Source: Sipunculus nudus (Eukaryota; Annelida; Sipuncula; Golfingiida; Sipunculidae). Taken from it: a stretch of DNA of 64,000 nt. Both the position numbers and the translations under genes were made by a program. Under the pieces are notes generated by a model. The model worked only from the letters and a program-made list of their open reading frames with translations, did not search any database and was not told the origin of the DNA. This document shows positions 13,301 through 25,300 of this stretch, one piece after another; positions within the stretch are counted from its first letter, which is position 1, and each line of letters starts with the position of its first letter. Location of the stretch: positions 53,759,676-53,823,675 of the forward strand of contig CM049311.1 of NCBI GenBank assembly GCA_026874595.1, written 5' to 3'.

Positions 13301-16300
13301 CATCTCCAGCTTGGTGTATTAACTGGGTTTTCTTTGGTCATCTCCAGCTTGGTGTATTAACTGGGTTTTCCATGGTCATCTTTTTGATGTATTTACTCTA
13401 TTGTCATCTTTATTTTTATCTACTCACTAGGTTTTCTATGGTCATCTTTATTTTCTTCTATTTACTGGGTTTTCTATGGTCATCTTTATTTTCTTCTACT
13501 TACTGGGTTTTCTATGGTCATCTTTATTTTCTTCTACTTACTGGGTTTTCTATGGTCATCTTTATTTTCTTCTACTTACTGGGTTTTCTATGGTCATCTT
13601 TATTTTCTTCTATTTACTGGGTTTTCTATGGTCATCTTTATTTTCTTCTACTCACTAGGTTTTCTATGGTCATCTTTATTTTCTTCTACTTACTGGGTTT
13701 TCTATGGTCATCTTTATTTTCTTCTACTTACTGGGTTTTCTATTGTCATCTTTATTTTTATCTACTCACTAGGTTTTCTATGGTCATCTTTATTTTCTTC
13801 TACTTACTGGGTTTTCTATGGTCATCTTTATTTTCTTCTACTTACTGGGTTTTCTATTGTCATCTTTATTTTTATCTACTCACTAGGTTTTCTATGGTCA
13901 TCTTTATTTTCTTCTACTTACTGGGTTTTCTATGGTCATCTTTATTTCCTTCTACTTACTGGGTTTTCTATGGTCATCTTTATTTTCTTCTACTTACTGG
14001 GTTTTCTATGGTCATCTTTATTTTCTTCTACTTACTGGGTTTTCTATGGTCATCTTTATTTTCTTCTACTTACTGGGTTTTCTATTGTCATCTTTATTTT
14101 TATCTACTCACTAGGTTTTCTATGGTCATCTTTATTTTCTTCTATTTACTGGGTTTTCTATGGTCATCTTTATTTTCTTCTACTTACTGGGTTTTCTATG
14201 GTCATCTTTATTTCCTTCTACTTACTGGGTTTTCTATGGTCATCTTTATTTTCTTCTACTTACTGGGTTTTCTATGGTCATCTTTATTTTCTTCTACTTA
14301 CTGGGTTTTCTATGGTCATCTTTATTTTCTTCTATTTACTGGGTTTTCTATGGTCATCTTTATTTTCTTCTACTTACTGGGTTTTCTATTGTCATCTTTA
14401 TTTTTATCTACTCACTAGGTTTTCTATGGTCATCTTTATTTTCTTCTACTTACTGGGTTTTCTATGGTCATCTTTATTTTCTTCTACTTACTGGGTTTTC
14501 TATGGTCATCTTTATTTTCTTCTACTTACTGGGTTTTCTATGGTCATCTTTATTTTCTTCTACTTACTGGGTTTTCTATGGTCATCTTTATTTTCTTCTA
14601 CTAACTGGGTTTTCTATGGTCATCTTTATTTCCTTCTACTTACTGGGTTTTCTATGGTCATCTTTATTTTCTTCTACTTACTGGGTTTTCTATGGTCATC
14701 TTTATTTTCTTCTATTTACTGGGTTTTCTATGGTCATCTTTATTTTCTTCTACTTACTGGGTTTTCTATGGTCATCTTTATTTTCTTCTACTTACTGGGT
14801 TTTCTATGGTCATCTTTATTTTCTTCTACTTACTGGGTTTTCTATGGTCATCTTTATTTTCTTCTACTTACTGGGTTTTCTATGGTCATCTTTATTTTCT
14901 TCTACTTACTGGGTTTTCTATGGTCATCTTTATTTTCTTCTACTTACTGGGTTTTCTATGGTCATCTTTATTTTCTTCTACTTACTGGGTTTTCTATGGT
15001 CATCTTTATTTTCTTCTACTTACTGGGTTTTCTATGGTCATCTTTATTTTCTTCTACTTACTGGGTTTTCTATGGTCATCTTTATTTTCTTCTACTTACT
15101 GGGTTTTCTATGGTCATCTTTATTTTCTTCTACTTACTGGGTTTTCTATGGTCATCTTTATTTTCTTCTACTTACTGGGTTTTCTATGGTCATCTTTATT
15201 TTCTTCTACTTACTGGGTTTTCTATGGTCATCTTTATTTCCTTCTACTTACTGGGTTTTCTATGGTCATCTTTATTTTCTTCTACTTACTGGGTTTTCTA
15301 TGTTCATCTGTTTTATGTACTAACTGGTCTTTCTATGGTCAAATCTAGTTTAGTGTACTAACTGGGTTTTCTATGAAAGTATCCAGTTTAGTGTAACAAC
15401 TGGGTTTTCTTTGGCTACCTGCATGTTTGATGTACTAACCGGGTTTTCTATGGTCATATCCAGTTTAGTGTACTAACTGGGTTTTCTATGGTCATCTGTT
15501 TTATGTACAAACTGGTCTTTCTATGGTCATATTGAGTTTAGTGTACTAAATGGGTTTTCTATGATCATATCCAGTTTAGTGTACTAACTCGGTTTTCTTT
15601 GGCTGTCTGTTTGATGTACTAACTGGGTTTTTCTATGGTCATATCCAGTTAAGTGTACTAACTCGGTTTTCTTTTGCTGTCTGTTTGATGGACTAAGAGG
15701 GTTTTCTATGGTCATATTGAGTTTAGTGTACTAACTGGGTTTTCTATGATCATATCAAGTTTAGTGTACTGACTGGAACTTCCATTGTCATCTGTTTGAT
15801 GTATTAACTGGGTTTTCTTTGGTCATCTCCAGCTTGGTGTATTAACTGGGTTTTCTTTGGTCATCTCCAGCTTGGTGTATTAACTGGGTTTTCCATGGTC
15901 ATCTTTTTGATGTATTTACTCTATTGTCATCTTTATTTTTATCTACTCACTAGGTTTTCTATGGTCATCTTTATTTTCTTCTATTTACTGGGTTTTCTAT
16001 GGTCATCTTTATTTTCTTCTACTTACTGGGTTTTCTATGGTCATCTTTATTTTCTTCTACTTACTGGGTTTTCTATGGTCATCTTTATTTTCTTCTACTT
16101 ACTGGGTTTTCTATGGTCATCTTTATTTTCTTCTACTTACTGGGTTTTCTATGGTCATCTTTATTTTCTTCTACTTACTGGGTTTTCTATGGTCATCTTT
16201 ATTTTCTTCTACTTACTGGGTTTTCTATGTTCATCTCCTGTTTGCTGAAACGGAAGAGGATGACATGGGTGGAGCCAGCCACACACAGAATGCGACTCTC

Positions 16301-19300
16301 GCAGCTCAAAATGATGTGCTGGATTGCAAATGGGTCATCTTCCAGATCCTTCGTTTTCTCAAATAATTTGGCCGTTTTGAGTTTGTAAAGCAGCTGCAGT
16401 GTGACTGAGGATGCCGCCCAGAATTTGAGGGAACCATCTGCATGGCTGTAAACAGGAAAGAAAGAGAGTTGATTTGTATAATAGTTATCAATGACATATT
16501 CCATCTGCCAACCACTTTTCATTTGTTATCAATTATTCTCCAAGCCAGCCCATCTCCAAATAATGTTAAAATGACCAGTCTGCCATATATTTAGCCACAC
16601 ATCATCTGTCAATCAAATTTCAGTTGTGTTCAAATGTGTGATAGGACCTGTATCAGCCATCCTGTTTTCAGGTAGTGATTTGCAGTTATATTTGCCCTAC
16701 GCCCCTCGTGCAGCTGTTATACAATGCAGTCGTCCCAGACCTCTTTCGTTTTAACCACTTTGATTACACTCTGGTAGGGTGCCAAGAATCAGGCCAACAA
16801 GAGCAGGTGTCACAGGTCTAAAATTTGGAGCTGGAGGAACAATGCAATACCACACTTTCATTGGTCTGATTACAAGTCTGCTCTGTGCCAGCCCTGGTTG
16901 TAGAACCCAGAGAACCTTGCTATGCAAAGCAGCAGTTAAAACAAAGGAGATTTGGGATGAGTGCAGTGTATATCTGCTCCATTAGGAGAGTATATGAGCC
17001 CATGATATTTAAATCCAGGCTGGCATTATTTGTCCTTTACCGACCTAAAAAAAAACACCAATAATTCCTTTGGTGCCATGCAGTGGCAGACAAAGGCCCC
17101 AGTGAGTGGTTATTTACAACAGAGCTTGTGTAGCACTGTGCAACAGTACCATTTTAAAACAGCTAAATATGATTTATGTATGACAGCTCTATAGCTACCA
17201 GTTGATTTAACCATGATGTAAGCCCGGGAAGAACTTTCATTATATAGCCAGCTTTGGTGCACAGTTAATGTTTTGAAAATAAAAGTGAAGAATAAATCAA
17301 CTTAAGTACAAGCCTTCAAAATGATTAAGTTATACAGAAAGTTATGAACAGACTAACCCTGTGATGATAATTTCAGGGTAGCTACATGTGGTCTTGCCCC
17401 ACGCCCCACCATTTACAGGCCACTCCTACAAAAAAGTCAATCGTGTTCAACATTACAAATAAATCATATTGTAACAAGTACTGCCATCAACATGACCACT
17501 TATTACAAAAACTTTCAAATATTAAATGAATTCCACAAATAACAAAATATTACAGGATGCAATCTAAATATCCATGGAATATTGAGATTTTGGAAATACA
17601 AGAACGTATGTGAATCATGTATGAAACTTAGGGACTTTAAGCAGGACTTTTATTATCAAACAATATTTTCATATACATGGTTAAGCCTTCAGGTCCTTGC
17701 AACAAAAACCATTATTAATATGGTAATAACCTTGTCACTAAACCCTGTTTTCTTTTGCTTGGATCCTGCGGAGTAGAATGCAGGAATGAGGTCATGGGGG
17801 CAGTCTGCGTAGTACTGGCATGCTGTCACTGGGGACTCGTGGATATCCATTGGGTAAGGGTTCTCAAAGCATGGATACCTGAAAGAGTAACAACAGTTTA
17901 ATACAAGGGAACCATGGGTCACTGTGCTCAGCTGAAGTTGACCTTGAATGTAAAAATCTAAATAATATCAAATGGTTATAAAGTCTAAGGTGAAATGGTA
18001 ATATGGGTCATGGTTGGTTGATATGATTGGTTTGTATTGATGAGCAAGAAATTGTTGCAAATAATATTTTGTGACCTGACCATGTGTTTCATAAGGTTGA
18101 AACTGAAGCATGTGAGCAGTTTGTGAACATAAGATCTTAACTAATACCATGATCATTAGCCTTTTGATTAATTGTTGACAGTTCAGCAGTTTACACATTT
18201 GTTCACTTAGACATATTTTTTACAGTATATTATTAAATATATTTTTTTTATTTTACAAAAATGTGTACAGTTTTAATATTCCGATTACAAGTTCATTTAC
18301 AATTACTGAATATTTAAAAATGGTAAAAAAAGGGCAGACTGATAGACAAACAAAGCTTATCACTTTATCTCCCATTCTGCTATTGCAGGAAAATAATATA
18401 TAAAGTTTCAATTTTATATTATTTTTTTTATTATATCAAATTGTTTTAAAGTTTATAAATTGTATACATTTCCAATATAACCCATCTGAATATATAAGCT
18501 GCTTTTAAATATCACACTTTAATAGCTTAAATCCATATACACACAGCATATCAAAGTAATTTCAACAGTGCTTATAGGAAAAAAGGTTCATAATTAATAT
18601 ATATTTAACGACAACGGAGAGATGATGGACATACAGAGCTGATCACTTAATGTCCCTGTCTACTGAGGCATTAATATGTTTTAATTATATCTTATTTTTT
18701 TCCTGATACTATTTTTTTTAAATTTAATAAATCTTATAAATTTGCAAGAAAACTAATGTACCTAGTGCACAGGTACAAGGACCTGATGGCAGGGTAGGGG
18801 AAATGGTTGGGAATAACAACAACTCTGCATATACAAACAGGACAAACAAAGCCTGATTTCCCATTCTGCTGAGGCAGAAAAAAATTGAACATTTGTTTGC
18901 ATTTGATTCTAATTTTTTTATTACATTAATTTTCATTTCAAGTTTATAATTTTTGTGCATTTCCATTATAACATATATATCTGAATATAAAAGTTGATTC
19001 ATAATTCTAATTTGCATCATCATAAATCTCAATCTTGTCTGGTAACACCACAATATGCATGCAAATGTATTTTTTTACCACAAAAATATCTCTTTTAAAT
19101 TTGCAGAACAATAAATATCTAAAAATAATACTTGATTAAGAATTCACATAAAGAATTTGTGCCTTCATTTATCCATAATTTGGCTCATATATTATCAACT
19201 TATGCTTACTGGTGAGTTTAATTATATTTTAAACTGTTAAAACTTTTTAGTGTTATCCTTGGTTATGTCAAGATACTGTATTATATGATGACTGTTGTTT

Positions 19301-22300
19301 TATATGCAAGTATCTGACTACCTAAATAAAATCAATCAATCAATCAGTCTGAGATCATATGAAGAGGAAAATCAGGTCCTTTGTCCTGACGGAAGATGTT
19401 TTTAGCTTTATCGAGCAGCTACAGGTTGCTATAGTCAAAGACTCCTGCTCTGCATGCTCCTTAAGCATAATTTTGAAATTTTGAAGGAGCCAATAGACGT
19501 GATGCCACCATGCGAAGCAGGAAGTGGCAAAAGTCCTTTGTCTATAGTCTCATGAAAGCAACTTGGACAGGAGTGCAAGATCATATTTCATTTACTACAG
19601 ATGGACCTATGTAGTCCTTTAAGCTATACATGAAAGCAAAACCTTGCAGATTTACCTTATTCAATTAAATGAACATCTTCAAATACATAAATTACTTTAC
19701 AATTTTTTAAGAAAAAAAAACAAACATTCAACTACATTCAACTGAACATACAATATTAGAAATGGTAGACAATATATACAGAAATTGACAAAGGAAACCC
19801 ACCATTCACCTATATATCGACTTATCAAAAGCACTGAATGATTTTTTTAGTCAAGATCACATGCTGCTGTCGGCACTGATTGTGGATGACATATTTTAAA
19901 ACTCACCCAGAGGACAGCAGATCCACCAAAACTAAATAATCTTCCAATAATACTACAATGGCATAGGGCTCCTGGATATCTGAAACAAACAAATAGCAGT
20001 TGTGTATTTTGGTTTGGGAAAAAATGTTCTCATTCTTGCCGGCCCTTTTTATGGAAACACCAAAATTAAATATTACCTGTCCAAGGATAACAGAAATTCT
20101 TCTCATGAATATAATAATGATTTTCCTCACCTGATGAGGCAGGTTCACATAACTAACTCTGCAATTTTAATAAGTTTATTTTTTACATTTATTTTCACAT
20201 TATCATAGCCAAATTTTATAGTTTCTGATAAATAACAATATTTTTTTATATTTTAACACTTAATGAAAGTACATAATTTTATGGAGAATCAGTGCATGTA
20301 TCCATGATTCTTCTCACATGGTAAAAATCACAAAATGAACATTTCAGATATGCAAATCTTAGGGTCAAGATCCCAGAAACATGTGGTGTAAGGACATGAA
20401 AAGGATTGGCCTGAAGCCTGTAGGTGGCACTGTCTATTTAGAGAGGATGAAGATATATGTATGATAAGAATGATATGTCATTAGTGAGCCATCTGGATTT
20501 AACAGGGCTCCCATCATGGTCACTCCTGAAGAATTATAGGAATTTCAGGAAGTAGCTGAGTTGAGACAATATAGGAATTTATGGGAATTTTTAGCCAGAA
20601 ACATAGGAAAAGCATAGGAATTTTAGTTTGTTTGTGCTTTGCTTGTTTATCATGACCACAATTCCCAAGCGGCATCTGAAGGTCTGTTGAAGTGATTCAG
20701 ATGGCTCTACTGAGTTAGGCTGAATGCTATCAATAGCCAGGGTCTATATATTAACAAACATTCAATATGAACAACTATATCAGCAAAACAATTGGAGTGG
20801 AAAACAAGGGACCCATGGGTCACTGTGCTCAGCTGAAGTTGACCTTGAAGGTAAAACTCTAAAATAATATCAAATGGAGATAAAGTTTAAGAGGAAGAGG
20901 TAATAAAGGCCATGGTTGGTTTATATGATTGGTTTGTATTGATGAGCAAGAAATTGTTGCAAATAATATTTTGTGACCTGACCATGTGTTTCCTAATGTT
21001 GAAACTGAAGCATGTGAGCAGTTTGTGAACAAATGATCTGTACTATTACCATGATCATTAGTTGGCTTTTTGATAAACTGTTGACATTTCAGTAGTTTAT
21101 ACATTTGTTCAATTGAATCTATTTTTTTGTATAATATAGATTATTAAACATGTATTTTTTTAATGAAATGTATACAGTTGAAATATAACTAATTAACAAC
21201 ATAAAACAGGGGAAACAAAGCCTGATCTCAAATTCTGCTGAAACAGGAAAATAATGAACAAACGTTTGTATTAAATCCTCATTTTTTTATTTTATCAATT
21301 TTTTTTTTAAATTTAAGTTTATATTTCTATACATTTCCAATATAACATATATATCTTAATATAAAGGTTGATTCATAATTCTCAAATGCATCATCATAAA
21401 TCTCAATCTTGTCAGACAACACCACATCATGCATACAAATGATTATTTATTTTTTACCACAAAAATATATCTTTAAATCTGCAAAACAATAAATATCTAA
21501 AAGTAATACTTGATTTAGGTTTCACAATTTTTAATTGTGTCTTTATTTATCCATAATGTGCTTCATATTTTATAAATTTAAGCATACTGATGGGTTCAAT
21601 TATATTTGTTAAAATCATTTAAAAGAAAATTGATTTCTTTCAAAATGCTACATTACACAACATTGCATCTTCTGGATTACACCTTGAATTACTTTTTCCC
21701 AGAAAAGTTTTTGCATATCGAGTGGAAACAGCATTACAATTAAGGAGATACAGTGAAAACAATAACAATTACTGCATAACACTCTTGGTAGGTTGGGTTT
21801 TGGGGGGGGGGGGGGGGGGTGATTGGGATGGTGATATGAGAATAACTGTACACCTGTCACAGCAGGGGATCTCCCCCAGTGACTGTAACAAATCAGAAAC
21901 CCTGGCATAGCTGACTTCCAGTGACCTGGAGTGGGACCCTGCATCTGTAATCTGTTATCAAAGCAAATGACTTAATTTTCAAGCTTTTATTTTCAAATTT
22001 CAGATTTAAACAAATTAAATATTTATGTTTACATGCTATGAAAATTAAATCAATAGTACTTACAGGGAAAAAACATGCCATGGTCAAAGTTGGGCAAAAT
22101 TTAAGGTACTGATTTTATTTTTATTGTAATAACTTAAAAAATTTACAAAATTCAGATCTAATTTTGGGTAAACAACTGAATCTTAATTAAACAAATTATA
22201 TACTTAGGAAAATAGACTCTAGTTTTAAAATTTTTCATGTTAAGTAAGTAAATATTTTTCCTGATTTTTTACAAAGTCCATTATGTTCGGGCCCATAACT

Positions 22301-25300
22301 TAAAGAATTTATACTTAACAGACTTAATTTCTGGCATGTACATAGGAACTATATAGAGGAATATTTATGGTAAATATGAGGAAAAACAGATGAGTGGTTT
22401 TGATATTAGGCAGTCCTGAAGTGTGAAAATAGGTTTTTAATAAAAAAATTGAGGTTTTTCCTTAATTTCTCAAAGGAACGAAGTCGCAAAGACCCAGTTT
22501 TTGGCTTGGTAGGAGATCTTGGGGACAACTAACATTATGCTGAATTTTGGATTCCTAGGTCCTACGGTTTCAAAACGTGCCACATCTACAGACGGACGGA
22601 CGGAGGACAATGGACCACGACTATAGCTGAGATGACTTATAGTCAGCTGAGCTAAAAATAGGAAAATACAAAAGATTATGGTCTAAATAGTGAAAAATAC
22701 CGGAAAAATATTGGAGACCATTTTTAACAGGAAAATATAGGTAATACAGGAGTCAGCAAAAGGCCTGATAATGGAACAACGTTTTATTGGAAGTGATAAT
22801 ATATTCTTCAGATATCAGTGCTAAACTTGAGCTTCAGTTGAGATTTTACCATTATGCACTGATTGTTGCAGATCATACCAGTAAGCTGCAGCCCCGAGTC
22901 CCACACCATAACCAATGGGAAATGAAACTTATTTAAAAGTCATTACTGAAATCTGTGAATACACTCAGAGCTCTGAGAATCAATATAAGGATCTCAGGTA
23001 GCAAAAAATCCCTCAGCTGTACCAGCTGATCCTGTAGAACATCAATATTTATGTCTAGACTACATGTCTTTAACCTGACTGAGATTAAACAGATAAAACT
23101 GCAGCTATGAGTGAAGGAATGTACTAATCTGATGAGAAAGTCGGGCATTGTTGTGCAAGTGTCCAGTCATATGATGACCTACGGGACACTCTGAAACTGA
23201 CTTTTTTGTAATACAGGATAAAACTAAAATGAGGTACATGTTTCCTCTCAATATGAGCTTCCCATTCTCTTCCAAATTGAGTAAAAAAAAAATAGACTAC
23301 TTCAAATGTCACAGCATTTTATAAACTAGAATACAGGAAGTCGACAAGCAACTATGTGTATCCGCCAAAATCAGAGAAGGACAGGTGAAGTGAGGCATGG
23401 ATTGAGTGGCAAGGGGAAATAGAGTTACATGTGTTACATATTAGAATGGATCTCTGCCACATAAACATGATTGTAGGTGGCGCCACCTGTTATTTGAATG
23501 AGAAACTATCCAAGATGTATACACATGCAAAATTTCAGGTGGAAAAGTCAAACCACTGCAGAGATATGAGTGATTTTATCCCACAGCAGACAAACAGATG
23601 GACGCTGTGCAAAAATGGCTGCAGGTGGCGCCACTATTTTTGTGTATGTTATAAAGATATCCATGGGCTACATTTGTGTAATTTTTTTTTTCCTCATTGG
23701 TCAAACTTGTCCGGAGATATAAGCATTAATGTCTGCAGCGTGAATGTGATTGTAGGTGGCGCCACCTGTTATTTGAACGAGAAACTATTCAAGATATATA
23801 CACATGCAAAAGTTCATGCGGAAAAGTCAAACCACTGAAGAGATATGAGTGATTTTATCCCACAGCAGACAAACAGATGGACGCTGTGCAAAAATGGCTG
23901 CAGGTGGTGCCACCATTTTTGTGTATGTTATAAAGATATCCAAGGGCTGCATTTGTGTAAATTTTTTTTTCTGATTGGTCAAATGAGTCCGTAGATATTA
24001 GCATTAATGTCTGCAGCGTGAACGTGAATGTAGGTGGCACCCCCTGTCATAAAAATCAAGAAAGCTATGCGGGATGTATACGCATGCCGAATTTCAGGTA
24101 ATTTGGTCAAACCACTGCAGAGATATGCGTGATTTTAACCTAAGGCAGATGGACGCAGTGCAAAAATGGCTGCAGGTGGCACCACCATTTTTGTGTATGT
24201 TATAAAAGCTATCCAAGGAAAAAAGGTCCATACATGTGTATTTGTCATGAAAAATTCAATTTTTAAATTTTTTAAAGATTTTAAAGTTTTTTTTAGCTGT
24301 TCCCCTGTAAAATCTAGGTCAATGCAGATAGCGAAAAAGTAAGTGCAATCTGATAGATTTTTTTCAGATGACTGAATTCTTGCATACAATTTGTTGATGC
24401 TAGCTCCTGCCGTTTTTGAGATAGTACGGGTGACGGACAACACCACACCATCGCATATGCTCACAGGTTCGCTAACAAGTTCCATAGAAATCGAAGGTGA
24501 ATAGCTGGTTTTAAGTATGCTTATGTCAGGCATTTGTTTCAGGCACACAACTATTGACAGGTAGGCATAAAATTATGTCATTCACACAACGAAGGCACAC
24601 CATGACGCGGCATTGTTTCAGGCACCCACTAACTGGCTGACATGTAGGCGTACAACATGATGACAGACATATTGATTCAGGCACCCAACAACTGACAGAC
24701 AGGAAGGCCCACAACATGATGACAGACATTGATTCAGGCATCCAACAACTGACAGACAGGAAGGCCCACAACATGATGACAGACATATTGATTCAGGCAT
24801 CCAACAACTGACAGACAGGAAGGCACACAACATAATGACAGACATTGATTCAGGCACCCAACAACTGACAGACAGGAAGGCCCACAACATGATGACAGAC
24901 ATATTGATTCAGGCATCCAACAACTGACAGACAGGTAGCACACAACATGATGATAGACATATTGTTTCAGGCATCCAACAACTGACAGACAGGTAGCACA
25001 CAACATGATGATAGACATATTGTTTCAGGCATCCAACAACTGACAGACAGGTAGCACACAACATGATGACAGACATATTGTTTCAAGCATCTAACAACTT
25101 ACAGACAGGTAGCACACAACATGATGACAGACATATTGTTTCAAGCATCTAACAACTTACGGACAGGTAGCACACAACATGATGACAGACATATTGTTTC
25201 AAGCATCCAACAACTTACGGACAGGTAGCACACAACATGATGACAGACATATTGTTTCAAGCATCTAACAACTGACTGACAGGTAGCACACAACATGATG

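Noticed and set aside
12500-15900. TACTAAC branch-point motifs on the plus strand of the diverged 38-bp units
   Set aside because: The gene is on the other strand; the motif is just the complement of the decayed donor GTTAGTA.
13372-16388. Long plus-strand open frames (up to 615 codons) rich in F, L, Y, W, S
   Set aside because: They are translations of the 38-bp array. Since 38 is not a multiple of 3, three units cycle through all frames and all stay open. The array lies in an intron of the minus-strand gene and derives from it.
24526-25018. Repetitive Cys-rich minus-strand frames
   Set aside because: They follow the 58-bp period of the minisatellite and change frame between units; no start context or family similarity.
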